NCBI RefSeq assembly: GCF_007992095.1
Contig: NZ_BJZP01000013.1
Location: forward strand, 1-64,000
DNA from: Paenirhizobium naphthalenivorans
GTDB taxonomy: Bacteria; Pseudomonadota; Alphaproteobacteria; Rhizobiales; Rhizobiaceae
Direction of reading: 5' to 3'
DNA: 64,000 nucleotides
The notes beneath the pieces are model-generated. The model was not told the DNA's origin. It saw only the letters and a program-made list of their open reading frames with translations, and made no database searches. Shown in pieces: positions 37,472 to 46,982 of the stretch. Position 1 is the first letter of the stretch. Every line of letters begins with the position of its first letter. Both the position numbers and the translations under genes were made by a program.

Positions 37472-38379
37472 GCTGTCTTGCCTTCTCTTTCCTGAATAAC
37501 CTGCGCTTTGGCGAGCAGCCGCTCGGCCTGGTCGAGATGCAGCCGCTCAACCATATGACCGTCGAGGTTGATGACATTGAGGCCCGCGGTCGCCGGATCA
37601 GCAAAAGCGGCAACAATCGCCTTCGCCTCGGCCTTCGCCTCGGCCGAAAAACCGAAATGCCGGTTGGCGCCGTCGATCTGCGCGGGATGGATCAGCATCT
37701 TGCCGTCAAAGCCCATCGCGCGGCCCTGCGCGCACTCGGTCTCATAGGCATCGAGCACCCTGAATTCGTTCGACACGCTGTCGATCGCGTCAAGTCCGTA
37801 AGCGCGGGCGGCCAGGATCACCTGCATGAGGAAAGGCACGAGATAGGTCCGCCCCGGTTCTGGCAGAACCCCGGTCTCTTTTCTCAGATCGTTCAGCCCG
37901 ACGACGAAACAGTCGAGCAGCCCGCCGGCGGTACGCCCCGATCCGGCGATCGCCGCCGCGTTCAATACACCGCGCGGCGTTTCGATCATCGCCCAGATCC
38001 TGAGACTTTCCGTCGCATCCGATTCAGCCAGGAGATCGGCGACATGCTGGATATCGTCCGGCCCGTCGACCTTGGGCAAGAGCACAGCATCCGGCCGGCA
38101 GGCGATAACCGCCGCCATGTCCTCAGCGAAGAATTCGGTATCGAGCCCGTTCACCCGGATGATCGCCTCGCGACCAGAAAGCGGCGTCTCGGCGAAGAAA
38201 CGCCTTAGATTCTCGCGGGCCTCGGCCTTTTTCTCCGGTGCGACGGAATCCTCCAGGTCGAAGATGACGGCGTCACAAGCCAGTCCATGGGCCTTCTCGA
38301 GCGCCCGGGCATTGATCGCCGGAACGCTGAGAACAGAGCGGCGCAGCCGCGCGGGGTGATGGGAATTGATCGATTTCAT
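37468..38379 (-). CDS. HpcH/HpaI aldolase / CitE-type lyase
   Basis: 303 residues from the ATG at 38379 (MKSINSHHPARLRRSVLSVP). RRSVLSVPAINARALEKA, then CDAVIFDLEDSVAPEKK, IRVNGLDT, LLPKVDGPDD, MIETPRGVLNA and GKMLIHPAQID mark the CitE-like TIM barrel, with Arg, Glu and Asp that bind Mg2+ and the acyl-CoA substrate. It probably cleaves malyl-, citramalyl- or beta-methylmalyl-CoA; the exact substrate is not defined by sequence. It forms a two-gene unit with DUF1737. Confidence 0.88.
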   Translation of the reverse strand: MKSINSHHPARLRRSVLSVPAINARALEKAHGLACDAVIFDLEDSVAPEKKAEARENLRRFFAETPLSGREAIIRVNGLDTEFFAEDMAAVIACRPDAVLLPKVDGPDDIQHVADLLAESDATESLRIWAMIETPRGVLNAAAIAGSGRTAGGLLDCFVVGLNDLRKETGVLPEPGRTYLVPFLMQVILAARAYGLDAIDSVSNEFRVLDAYETECAQGRAMGFDGKMLIHPAQIDGANRHFGFSAEAKAEAKAIVAAFADPATAGLNVINLDGHMVERLHLDQAERLLAKAQVIQEREGKTA

Positions 38380-38490
38380 GACGAAACTTCTGCCAAGCTT
38401 TCGTCCGCCACGCAAGGCGACATTTCCCGCGAAGCCCTTGCATTCGACGGGCAGAAGGACCACCTTGGTGTGCAAGAAAGGATTGCCATC

Positions 38491-38724
38491 ATGCACAATC
38501 TCCGTTCCGTCGCCATCGCCGCAGTCGGCATCGTCGTTCTCGCCATCGCGGCCGCCTTCACCGTCTCGCTGACGCTGATCGCCGGCGCCGTGTTGACGCT
38601 CACGCTCGCCGCCCGCATGTTGACCCTGCGGCCGAAAAAGACGCCGGTCTATGCCAAGGCGAAATCGCAGGCCCGCGAGATGCGCGTCTGGAATGACGGC
38701 CGCGGCACAATCATCGATCTATGA
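38491..38724 (+). CDS. Small membrane protein
   Basis: 77 residues from the ATG at 38491, with an AAGAAAGGA ribosome binding site. One long or two short membrane helices (SVAIAAVGIVVLAIAAAF, then LTLIAGAVLTLTLAARM) are followed by a basic tail ending MRVWNDGRGTIIDL. I recognise no family, but the tail is of the kind conserved among rhizobial small proteins. It is divergent from the CitE-like gene across ~110 bp. Confidence 0.7.
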   Translation: MHNLRSVAIAAVGIVVLAIAAAFTVSLTLIAGAVLTLTLAARMLTLRPKKTPVYAKAKSQAREMRVWNDGRGTIIDL

Positions 38725-38864
38725 GGCCACCTTCGCGGGTTGCTCGATAAACTGGCATTTCGATGCCCGGGCGTACCCGTTCGGCCAATAAAGGCCTTCA
38801 AATCTGCGCGATTTTGCTCTAAGGGCAGCTGAATTCCTGAATAGCATTCCGAAGGCAGGGTCTG

Positions 38865-39470
38865 ATGGAAAAGTTCGTAAAGCTCACCGGCGTCGCAGCA
38901 CCTCTTCCGGTCGTCAATGTCGATACCGACATGATCATTCCGAAGGACTATCTGAAGACCATCAAGCGCACCGGTCTCGGCACGGGTCTGTTCGCCGAGG
39001 CGCGCTACAAGGAAGATGGCTCGGAAAACCCCGACTTCGTCCTCAACAAGCCGGCCTATCGCAATGCCCAGATCCTTGTCGCCGGTGACAATTTCGGCTG
39101 CGGATCGTCGCGCGAGCACGCGCCATGGGCGTTGCTCGACTTCGGCATTCGTTGCGTCATCTCCACCTCGTTCGCAGACATTTTCTACAACAACTGTTTC
39201 AAGAACGGTATCCTGCCGATCGTCGTCAGCCAGGAAGATCTGGACAAGCTGATGGATGACGCTGGCCGCGGCTCCAACGCCGTACTGACGGTCGATCTGG
39301 AATCCCAGGAAATCACCGGCCCGGACGGTGGCACGATCAAGTTCGACATCGATGAGTTCAAGCGCCACTGCCTGCTGAACGGTCTCGACGACATCGGCCT
39401 GACGCTGGAAAAGGCCGCGAGCATCGCCGCCTTCGAAAAGACCAACGCCCAGACCCATCCCTGGGCCTGA
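38865..39470 (+). CDS. leuD: 3-isopropylmalate dehydratase small subunit
   Basis: 201 residues. [20 protein letters not shown] and [13 protein letters not shown] are the small-subunit signatures of the aconitase-like isomerase. It works with LeuC (not in this window) in leucine synthesis. It is followed 170 bp later by leuB, with a hairpin between, so the two are close but perhaps separately expressed. Confidence 0.97.
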   Translation: MEKFVKLTGVAAPLPVVNVDTDMIIPKDYLKTIKRTGLGTGLFAEARYKEDGSENPDFVLNKPAYRNAQILVAGDNFGCGSSREHAPWALLDFGIRCVISTSFADIFYNNCFKNGILPIVVSQEDLDKLMDDAGRGSNAVLTVDLESQEITGPDGGTIKFDIDEFKRHCLLNGLDDIGLTLEKAASIAAFEKTNAQTHPWA

Positions 39471-39481
39471 GCCGCAACCCG

Positions 39482-39515
39482 CCCGGCGTGGGATCGGCGT
39501 GCCGATCATGCCGGG
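39482..39515 (+). terminator. Hairpin after leuD
   Basis: cccggc pairs with gccggg, and gatcggc with gccgatc inside, around a two-base loop, forming an interrupted stem 12 bp after leuD. No T-run follows, so it may be a weak terminator or mRNA 3' end. Confidence 0.45.
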
Positions 39516-39642
39516 CCGATCGCGCCGACTTGTCCGCTACGGCCGCCTCCCACCGTACCGTTCTGCCGCTGACTGTCCTTGAACGGCAGGCTTTTGCCCG
39601 ATAGAAGGCGGCAACTCTTTTCCGCAAGCCAGGGAGGCTTCC

Positions 39643-40755
39643 ATGACACAGCGTAATATCTTCCTTCTGCCCGGCGACGGCATCGGTCCGGAAGCCATGG
39701 GCGAGGTCCGCAAGATCATCGCCTATATGAATGCCGAGCAAGATGCAGGCTTCATTACCGACGAGGGCCTGGTCGGCGGCTCGGCCTATGACGCCCACGG
39801 CGTTGCGATCTCTGAAGATGACATGGCCAAGGCGATGAGCGCCGATGCCGTGTTGTTCGGCGCCGTCGGCGGCCCGAAGTGGGATGACGTGCCTTATGAG
39901 GTTCGCCCGGAAGCCGGACTGCTGCGCCTGCGCAAGGATCTCGAACTGTTCGCCAACCTGCGCCCGGCAATCTGCTACCCGGCGCTCGCCTCCGCTTCCT
40001 CGCTGAAGCCGGAACTGGTCGAAGGCCTCGACATCCTGATCGTCCGCGAACTGACCGGCGGCGTTTATTTCGGCGAACCGAAGACCATCACCGATCTCGG
40101 CAACGGCCAGAAGCGCGCCATCGACACCCAGGTCTATGACACCTATGAGATCGAGCGCATCGCCTCGGTCGCCTTCGAGCTGGCGCGCACCCGCAAGAAC
40201 CGTGTCTGCTCGATGGAAAAGCGCAACGTCATGAAATCGGGCGTGCTGTGGAACCAGGTGGTCACTGAAACCCACAAGGCCAAGTATCCCGACGTCCAGC
40301 TCGAGCACATGCTGGCCGATGCCGGCGGCATGCAACTGGTTCGCGCGCCCAAGCAGTTCGACGTCATCGTCACCGACAACCTGTTCGGCGACATGCTGTC
40401 TGATGTCGCCTCGATGCTGACCGGTTCGCTCGGCATGCTGCCATCGGCTTCGCTCGGAAGCCCCGATCCGAAGACCGGCAAGCGCAAGGCCATGTATGAG
40501 CCGGTCCACGGCTCGGCACCCGACATCGCCGGCCAAGGCATCGCCAATCCGATCGCCATGATCGCCTCGTTCGCCATGTGCCTGCGTTATTCCTTCAACA
40601 TGGTGAAGGAAGCCGATAACCTCGAGAAGGCGATCGCCACCGTGCTCGACAAGGGTATTCGCACCGGCGACATCATGGGCGAGGGTTGCACGAAGGTCGG
40701 CACCGCCGAAATGGGCGACGCCATCCTCGCCGAGTTCAAGGCACTGTCCGCCTGA
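39643..40755 (+). CDS. leuB: 3-isopropylmalate dehydrogenase
   Basis: 370 residues. [19 protein letters not shown], then [12 protein letters not shown] and [20 protein letters not shown] are the family signatures, with Tyr, Lys and Asp residues for the NAD-dependent oxidative decarboxylation. It performs the third leucine step. AGGGAGG precedes the ATG. Normal length and motifs. Confidence 0.97.
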   Translation: MTQRNIFLLPGDGIGPEAMGEVRKIIAYMNAEQDAGFITDEGLVGGSAYDAHGVAISEDDMAKAMSADAVLFGAVGGPKWDDVPYEVRPEAGLLRLRKDLELFANLRPAICYPALASASSLKPELVEGLDILIVRELTGGVYFGEPKTITDLGNGQKRAIDTQVYDTYEIERIASVAFELARTRKNRVCSMEKRNVMKSGVLWNQVVTETHKAKYPDVQLEHMLADAGGMQLVRAPKQFDVIVTDNLFGDMLSDVASMLTGSLGMLPSASLGSPDPKTGKRKAMYEPVHGSAPDIAGQGIANPIAMIASFAMCLRYSFNMVKEADNLEKAIATVLDKGIRTGDIMGEGCTKVGTAEMGDAILAEFKALSA

Positions 40756-40782
40756 GACTTGACACTACGCCTCTTGCAATTC

Positions 40783-40813
40783 GCAGCCGCGGCAACCATC
40801 TTGCCGCGGCTGC
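40783..40813 (+). terminator. Hairpin after leuB
   Basis: A perfect 13-bp stem, gcagccgcggcaa / ttgccgcggctgc, with a five-base loop (ccatc), lies 28 bp past the leuB stop. A short T-poor sequence follows, so it may act as a rho-dependent or RNA-stabilising hairpin. Confidence 0.6.
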
Positions 40814-40877
40814 ATGTCATTCGGACAGCCTTTTCTGGGCCCTCAAAATGGCAAAATGAAACGGACGGAAGACGCAC

Positions 40878-41633
40878 GTGAAGGGCATCGAACGGATCAA
40901 GATCTGGCTGAAGAGGCGCCGCGACCTCAATCAGCACCCGCCGGCACCGCATTACTGGCAGATCTTCGCCATCGTCGCCGCCAATCTGGTTATCCTCTCC
41001 TTCCTGATCTTCGACGAGCCGGTCGGCGCCTCCCGCCACAGGGATATTTTCACACGCTCGCTCGGCAAGATGATCACCGATTTCGGCAGTTCCGGTTGGA
41101 TCCTGACGGCCTCGGTCATGCTGCTGCTGACCGGATTTGCCTCTTACCGGCTGTCACGCGGTGGAAAGCAGCGCTTCCGCGCGCTCTATATCGCCCAAAT
41201 CGGCGCCTATTCCTTCCTCGCCGTCGCGCTGTCGGGACTTTCGGCCAACCTCATCAAGCGGGTCATCGGTCGCGCCCGGCCCGGCCAGTTCGATGACTGG
41301 GGTTCGTTCGGCTTCTCTCCGTTCGCCGGTTCACGTTTCGAGAGCTTCCCCTCCGGCCACGCGACCACGGTCGGCGCCATCTTCATGATGCTGATTCTGC
41401 TTCTGCCGCGTTTTCGGCTCGCCTTCATCCTGCTAGCCTTATGGATGGGATTCAGCCGCGTCATGGTCGGCGCCCATTATCCAAGTGATGTGATCGCCGG
41501 GCTTGCCTACGGCGCCTGGTTTTCGCTTCTGCTTGCCAATATCTTCGCCCGCTATCGTCTGGTCTTCATGCCGGACGCCAAGGGCTGGCCAACGCCGCGT
41601 CTCACGCTGCTGCCGACGAAAGCCGTGGCCTGA
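40878..41633 (+). CDS. PAP2 family membrane phosphatase
   Basis: 251 residues from a GTG at 40878. Several membrane helices frame the three phosphatase motifs: KRVIGRARP (K-x6-RP), FPSGHATT (PSGH) and SRVMVGAHYPSDV (SR-x5-H-x3-D). It probably dephosphorylates undecaprenyl, phosphatidate or lipid A-type lipids at the periplasmic face. Substrate is not defined. It lies between leuB and rpoH2 on the same strand. Confidence 0.92.
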   Translation: MKGIERIKIWLKRRRDLNQHPPAPHYWQIFAIVAANLVILSFLIFDEPVGASRHRDIFTRSLGKMITDFGSSGWILTASVMLLLTGFASYRLSRGGKQRFRALYIAQIGAYSFLAVALSGLSANLIKRVIGRARPGQFDDWGSFGFSPFAGSRFESFPSGHATTVGAIFMMLILLLPRFRLAFILLALWMGFSRVMVGAHYPSDVIAGLAYGAWFSLLLANIFARYRLVFMPDAKGWPTPRLTLLPTKAVA

Positions 41634-41809
41634 ACTTCCCCCCTACCGCCTCCGCACGGACCGCACCCGTCATCACAACTGCGTGAGAATATGCGCAGGA
41701 ACGGACATTCGACATGCACCTGTCGAACCGAATACCCATCTTCGTCGTAGGCTCTTTTGAACGTGTCCGACTCGCCTCTTGCCTTCGCCCGGAATTGCCC
41801 TACGCGCGA

Positions 41810-41834
41810 TGGAACTTGGGTGGCTCTGGCCCGT
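41810..41834 (+). promoter_or_regulatory. EcfG (general stress response) type promoter of rpoH2
   Basis: GGAAC at 41810-41814, a 16-bp spacer and CGTT at 41831-41834 match the alphaproteobacterial EcfG/RpoE2 consensus (GGAAC-N16/17-CGTT). It is 60 bp before the rpoH2 start. In Sinorhizobium meliloti rpoH2 is an RpoE2 target, which supports it. Confidence 0.75.
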
Positions 41835-41894
41835 TCATAGTGGAGTGCCGCTACAAGACTCCCCGTCGTGATCGAACCGCTCATGGAGAAACCG

Positions 41895-42770
41895 ATGAAA
41901 GCCATGTCCGCCGACAGACACATTATCCGATTTGCAATGGCTCAGCCCTATCTCGAGCGTCAGGAAGAGCTGGACCTCGCCATCCGCTGGAAGGACAACC
42001 ACGATCAGGAGGCGCGCAACCGTATCGCCCATGCACATATGCGTCTGGTGGTTGCCATGGCCGCCAGGTTTCGTGGCTTCGGCCTGCCGCTCAACGACCT
42101 GATACAGGAAGGCTATATCGGCTTGCTGGAGGCCGCCGCGCGTTTCGAACCCGCCCGCGAGGTGCGTTTTTCCACCTATGCCGGCTGGTGGATCCGCGCC
42201 TCGATGCAGGACTATATCCTGCGCAACTGGTCGATCGTGCGTGGCGGTACGAGTTCTTCGCAGAAGGCGCTGTTCTTCAACCTGCGTCGGTTGCGAGCCA
42301 AACTCGCGCAGGGCGACCAGCGCCTGAGCGACCAGGCCATCCACCAGGAGATCGCCTCCGCGCTCGGCGTCAGTCTGGCCGACGTTCAATCGATGGACGC
42401 CCGGCTCTCCGGAGCCGATGCCTCGCTGCAGGCCCCGATCAGGGGTCGCGACGGCGATAGCGGCGAACAGATGGAAATGCTGGAAAGCGGCGACCTGCCG
42501 CCGGACGAACAGGTGAGTGGTATCATCGACGGTGAACGCTGGCACGGCTGGCTGAAAGACGCCATGACCGAACTCAACGAGCGGGAAAACCGCATCATCA
42601 AGGCCCGCCGCCTATCCGAGGCGGGCGCGACCTTGGAGGAACTCGGCGTCGAACTTGGCATTTCCAAGGAACGCGTTCGCCAGATCGAAACCCGGGCACT
42701 GGAGAAGCTGAAGGCCGCGTTGACACACTACGGCCAGAGCGCCGGGCGGACCCCGGAATTGGCCTTTTAA
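41895..42770 (+). CDS. rpoH2: RNA polymerase sigma-32-type factor, RpoH2
   Basis: 291 residues from the ATG at 41895 (MKAMSADRH), with GGAG eight bases upstream; Mets at 41868 and 41883 are in frame. Region 2 (MRLVVAMAARFRGFGLPLNDLIQEGYIGLLEAAARF, STYAGWWIRASMQDYILRNW) and region 4 (LEELGVELGISKERVRQIET) are intact. It is a heat-shock/stress sigma factor of the divergent RpoH2 group, driven by the general stress sigma factor. A terminator follows the gene. Confidence 0.9.
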   Translation: MKAMSADRHIIRFAMAQPYLERQEELDLAIRWKDNHDQEARNRIAHAHMRLVVAMAARFRGFGLPLNDLIQEGYIGLLEAAARFEPAREVRFSTYAGWWIRASMQDYILRNWSIVRGGTSSSQKALFFNLRRLRAKLAQGDQRLSDQAIHQEIASALGVSLADVQSMDARLSGADASLQAPIRGRDGDSGEQMEMLESGDLPPDEQVSGIIDGERWHGWLKDAMTELNERENRIIKARRLSEAGATLEELGVELGISKERVRQIETRALEKLKAALTHYGQSAGRTPELAF

Positions 42771-42796
42771 CCAACACATCCATCAAGATGAGAGAG

Positions 42797-42820
42797 AAGG
42801 CCGGTTCAGACCGGCCTTTT
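42797..42820 (+). terminator. Intrinsic terminator after rpoH2
   Basis: aaggccggt-tcag-accggcctttt forms a 9-bp stem with a four-base loop and a short T-run. It sits between the converging rpoH2 and M48 genes and can serve both. Confidence 0.8.
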
Positions 42821-42823
42821 CCG

Positions 42824-44341
42824 TCACTCCGAGATGATCTTGACCTTGGCGCCCGGTAGAACCGTCGAGGTCGGACCCAGCGCGTTGATCAGGCGGAACA
42901 GTTCAAGCTTGCGGTCTGTTCCCATCATCCGCGCCGAAAGGGTTCCGATCGTATCGCCCGGAGCCACCGTCACCACGCGGACGCGCAAAGGCTTCAGCGT
43001 TGCCGCCTCCTCGGGAGTGATCCGGCGGAAGCTTGCTCTCAGCTTTTCCGCGGTGGGCGCCAGCGCTGCGCTGCCCTTCGGCACAGCCGTCAGGAAGCGG
43101 AAGATCTGTGGACCGATGCGGATAACCGTGATGTCGAAGTCCCAACGCTCGGCCGAGGCACGCGCGGTCGCCGCCTCCAGACCGTTTACCTGGGTCTCGT
43201 GGATAGTTTCCGGCAGCAGGCCGGTCACCCAGCCGCTGGAGATATAGTTAGACAGGCTGCGGTGCTGGTTGTCGGAAACGCCATCGAAACGGATCGCCAC
43301 ATCACCGGGACCGGTGGCAAGCACCGCTTCGACCTTGTTGTCGATCTGAAATCCTTCCGGCACCTCGAAACGAATGCCAAGACTGCCGTGCAGAAAGGTC
43401 TGGCCACGCACATAGCCTTCCTGCGGACTGTCGCCATAGAGCAGGCCGTCGATGCCCTTCAGATAATAGTCGCGTCCGGTTTCGCCATGGGTGCCCTCCG
43501 GCCCGAAGGCGCGCGCATGACGCCGCGCCAGTTCGACGCGCTGCGGCGCGTTCGGATGGCTCGACAGGAAGTCGAGGCTCTGATCGGCGTCCGGATCGAC
43601 CGAAGTGTAATGACTGTAGCGCGCCATGGAATCGAGGAAGCGAGCCGCCGCATAGGGATCATAGCCGGCTTCGCCGAGCGTTCGCACACCGATCACATCG
43701 GCCTGCAATTCCTGCTGGCGCGAGAAAGCCGCGAGCCTCAGCTTGCCACGGGCGAGCGCCTGCTTGCCGGCAAGATCGCTCGACAGCACTTCGGCGACAA
43801 CACGGCTGGCGATCACTTCCGCCTCCTCGCGGCGCTGCCGCTCGATGCCGTGATTGGCCGTCACATGCGCCATTTCATGGCTAAGCACGGCGGCGACCTC
43901 CGAGGCGTCGTTGGCGAGCGCCAGCAGACCACGCGTGACGTAGAGATAGCCGCCCGGCAGCGCGAAGGCATTGATCGCCGGGGAGTTCAGGATCGTAATG
44001 CGATAGGATTGATTCGGGTTCTCCGAAACCGCGGTCAGCGCGCCGGCGATCCGGGCGACCAGCTTTTCGGTTTTCTCGTCATGGTATTCGCCGCCATAGC
44101 TTGCGACGATGCGCGGATGCTCGCGCGCACCCATCTGCGCGCGCGGGTCGTCCTTTTGCACCTCATCGACGATCTGCGGATTATCGGAAGGTCCGACCGT
44201 CGGCACATAGGCCTGCTCGAACAGCGACTGGCAGGAGGTGAGCATCAGCGCGGCCCCGAAGAGCGCGACAGCGCCCCGCGCAGCGCTTGAGCGGCTGTGC
44301 CGTCGCATGCGATCCATCAGCGATCGGCCCTTACCGTCCAT
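42824..44341 (-). CDS. M48 family metalloprotease lipoprotein with LysM-like tail
   Basis: About 505 residues from the ATG at 44341 (44350, 44317 and 44308 are alternatives). A basic N-terminus and lipobox LMLTSCQS predict a membrane-anchored lipoprotein. The M48 motif HEMAHV lies in the middle, with a later Glu in RQQELQADVIGVRTL as third zinc ligand. The C-terminal segment VVTVAPGDTIGTLSARM resembles a LysM wall-binding repeat. It is related to BepA/LoiP-type periplasmic proteases that check outer-membrane proteins. Its end converges with rpoH2. Confidence 0.9.
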   Translation of the reverse strand: MDGKGRSLMDRMRRHSRSSAARGAVALFGAALMLTSCQSLFEQAYVPTVGPSDNPQIVDEVQKDDPRAQMGAREHPRIVASYGGEYHDEKTEKLVARIAGALTAVSENPNQSYRITILNSPAINAFALPGGYLYVTRGLLALANDASEVAAVLSHEMAHVTANHGIERQRREEAEVIASRVVAEVLSSDLAGKQALARGKLRLAAFSRQQELQADVIGVRTLGEAGYDPYAAARFLDSMARYSHYTSVDPDADQSLDFLSSHPNAPQRVELARRHARAFGPEGTHGETGRDYYLKGIDGLLYGDSPQEGYVRGQTFLHGSLGIRFEVPEGFQIDNKVEAVLATGPGDVAIRFDGVSDNQHRSLSNYISSGWVTGLLPETIHETQVNGLEAATARASAERWDFDITVIRIGPQIFRFLTAVPKGSAALAPTAEKLRASFRRITPEEAATLKPLRVRVVTVAPGDTIGTLSARMMGTDRKLELFRLINALGPTSTVLPGAKVKIISE

Positions 44342-44600
44342 GACTTTCATCCTGCGCCGCCACCAATACGTTCCTGAACCTCTCTGTGAAGCGCTCGAGG
44401 CATTCGCGCAACGGACAATCATTCCCGACAGCGCCTTGCCTCTCTGCGGCCCTTTTAGCATCATTTGTTAGATATGGATAAAATTGCATGAGGGAAAAGA
44501 GGCGACGCCGGATAAGTCGGAACAAAATGATCAAATGGGACTGGCTGCCCCGGTCTTCCAGCGATTGCCATCAGCGCACGTCCAAAATAAGGCGAACGCC

Positions 44601-45344
44601 TTACGTGCAGACTTGGCCGGAACCGGGCGTCCCCAAAAACTCAACCACGGAGGCGATGTCACGCCGCCTGGAGAAATCCGCGCACGACGCGGCAAGCAGG
44701 ATGCGCCCCTTTTCGAGGAACAGGACGTCACTCGCCAGCCGCTCCACCTCCTGCGGGTCATGGCTAACGATGACGATCGTCTGACCCGACTCGCGGTGCA
44801 GGTCCAGCAGCAGATCGGCCATGGCGGATCTCAGGCCCGGATCGAGCGCGGCAAAGGGCTCGTCCAGCAGCATGACCGGTTTCCGCCGCACCAGCGCCCG
44901 GGCAAAGGCCGCACGCTGTCGCTCGCCACCCGACAACGTCGCCGGCAGCCGCTTCTCATAGCCGCCGAGCCCGACCCGCGTCAGCGCTTGCGACACCGCC
45001 TGCCGATCCGCCGGCGTGAGTCTGAACGCCGGGTCGATCCCGAGCCCGACGTTGGTGAAAAGGTCGAGATGGGCAAAGAGATTATTGTCCTGAAACACCA
45101 GCGAGACGGGTCGATTGGCCGGCGCAAGCCCGCTGACGTCCTCGCCTCCAATCAGCACCCGCCCCTCATCCGGCTGCTCGAAACCGGCGATCAGCGCAAG
45201 CAGGGTCGACTTGCCCGACCCGGAAGGCCCGGCAATCGCGGTGATCGCCCCTTCGGCGATCCGGCCGTCGAAATGGAAATCCGCCGATCCTAGCCGCAAC
45301 GCGACCTGATCCAGAATGACGGAGCTTTTTCTCTCAACCGGCAT
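44601..45344 (-). CDS. thiQ: Thiamine ABC transporter ATP-binding protein
   Basis: 247 residues from ATG 45344 (MPVERKSSVILDQVALRLG), overlapping the end of thiP by eleven bases. Walker A GPSGSGKST, signature LSGGERQ, Walker B VMLLDEPF and the H-loop IVSHD are intact. It energises thiamine/TPP import with ThiB and ThiP. The TPP riboswitch upstream of thiB supports the thiamine assignment over other metal or sulfate ATPases. Confidence 0.93.
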   Translation of the reverse strand: MPVERKSSVILDQVALRLGSADFHFDGRIAEGAITAIAGPSGSGKSTLLALIAGFEQPDEGRVLIGGEDVSGLAPANRPVSLVFQDNNLFAHLDLFTNVGLGIDPAFRLTPADRQAVSQALTRVGLGGYEKRLPATLSGGERQRAAFARALVRRKPVMLLDEPFAALDPGLRSAMADLLLDLHRESGQTIVIVSHDPQEVERLASDVLFLEKGRILLAASCADFSRRRDIASVVEFLGTPGSGQVCT

Positions 45345-46980
45345 CGCGGCTCTCCTTTCGCTTGGTCTCCGGCGTTCCGGCCAATGCCAGCAACAGGCAG
45401 ACCAGGCCGAGCACCAGCGCCAGCCCGTCGGCATCCTGGTTGCGATAGGCGCCCATGCGGTTATAGATCAGCCATGGCAAGGTCGTGAGGTTCTCCGAGC
45501 CGAACAGCGCCACAGCACCGAGATCGCCGAGCGACAACGCCATGGCGAAGGAAAGCGCGGTCAGAACCGGCCGGCGCAGAACCGGCCAGTCGATCAGGCG
45601 CAGACGTGCAAGCCCGGCCATGCCAAGACTGTCACAGAGCCTGTCCGTGCGCCGGCGATGTTCCTCGAAAGCCGGCGCAAGCACCCGCATGGCAAAGGGC
45701 AGCGCCATCAGAGCATTGATGCAGACGACGACTATCGGCGCGAAGCGCGCGACATCCCCCTCGGCCCGCAGCACCAGGAACCAGCCGGTGCCAAGCACAG
45801 CCGTGGGCACCAGAAGGACAAGCGAGGAGATGGCCGAAAGAGCCATGGAAACGAGCCCGGCAAGCGGACGCCGGCGCCGGCCCGCCGCAAGCGCCGTCCG
45901 GGCCCGGATCACCGCAATCCCGACCAGGACAGAAACAAGCGCCGCCGAAAGGCCGACGGCAAGACTGCTCGCCGCAGCGTGCAACACCGCCGCATCGGAA
46001 AACAGCTTCACCAGATCGGACCGCAGACCGGCGACAAGCACCTGTCCAAGCGGAAGAACGAGAAAAAACGCGGCGGCAAGAATCACGATCCCGTCACCGA
46101 GACGGGAAAGCAGCGTTCTCCCGTCGAACCGCCTTGCGACGCCACCCAACGTCGCGCCCGGATCGGTGGGGGCGGGAAACAACGCCATCGCCCCGAGGAT
46201 CGCCGCCGTCACCACGACCTGCAGGAAAGCGAGCGACACCGCACGCACCGGGTCGAAATCGAGTCGCAGCGCCTGGTAGATCGCCACTTCGATCGTCGCC
46301 GCCGCCGGCCCGCCGCCAAGCACCAGCACCAGTGTGAAACTGGTGGCGCAGAGCATGAAGATCAGCCCGGCAATCCCTGGGATCACACGCCACAGAACCG
46401 GCCACTCGATGAAACGGAAAATGGCAAGGCCGCCCATGCCGAGACTGGCGCTGGTGCGCCAATATTCCGTGGGGATGCGCTCAAGCCCGGCAAGTAGGAG
46501 ACGCGTGGCGAGCGGCATGTTGAAGAAGACATGGGCGATCAGGATGCCGGAAAGTCCGTAAATGCTGAACCGCTCACCAGCCCCGAGCCAGACAAGCAGG
46601 TCATTGACGATACCCTGCCGGCCCCAGATGCCGACGATCCCGAGCGCGCCGATCAGCACCGGCAGCCCCATAGGCACCGCCATCAGCCGGATCAGCCACC
46701 TGCGGCCAGGGAACCGCGACTGGCGCGTCAGCGCGCGCGCCACGGGCACCGCCGCCGCCACCGAGATCAGGGTCGAGAGCGCCGCCTGCAACAGGGTAAA
46801 CCACAATACCCGACGCACGACCGCATCGCCGGCAATCGCCAGCCCGGACGTCTCCTCACCGACCGACAGCAGCGAGACGACGGCCGTCCCGATAAAGGCG
46901 GAAATCAGGGCGAGTACGAAAAGGCCGCCGGCAATCGCCGGCAGCCTGTCATTCGTCACCGGTCGCCGGGACTGCGCCAT
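45334..46980 (-). CDS. thiP: Thiamine ABC transporter permease
   Basis: 548 residues from ATG 46980 (MAQSRRPVTND), two bases after the thiB stop. About twelve membrane helices form two homologous halves, each with the EAA-like loop contacting the ATPase (LGMGGLAIFRFIEWPVL near 190-206 and LGMAGLARLRLIDWPVL in the second half). It moves thiamine across the inner membrane. Fused double permeases of this form are typical for ThiP. Confidence 0.95.
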   Translation of the reverse strand: MAQSRRPVTNDRLPAIAGGLFVLALISAFIGTAVVSLLSVGEETSGLAIAGDAVVRRVLWFTLLQAALSTLISVAAAVPVARALTRQSRFPGRRWLIRLMAVPMGLPVLIGALGIVGIWGRQGIVNDLLVWLGAGERFSIYGLSGILIAHVFFNMPLATRLLLAGLERIPTEYWRTSASLGMGGLAIFRFIEWPVLWRVIPGIAGLIFMLCATSFTLVLVLGGGPAAATIEVAIYQALRLDFDPVRAVSLAFLQVVVTAAILGAMALFPAPTDPGATLGGVARRFDGRTLLSRLGDGIVILAAAFFLVLPLGQVLVAGLRSDLVKLFSDAAVLHAAASSLAVGLSAALVSVLVGIAVIRARTALAAGRRRRPLAGLVSMALSAISSLVLLVPTAVLGTGWFLVLRAEGDVARFAPIVVVCINALMALPFAMRVLAPAFEEHRRRTDRLCDSLGMAGLARLRLIDWPVLRRPVLTALSFAMALSLGDLGAVALFGSENLTTLPWLIYNRMGAYRNQDADGLALVLGLVCLLLALAGTPETKRKESRDAG

Positions 46981-46982
46981 GC

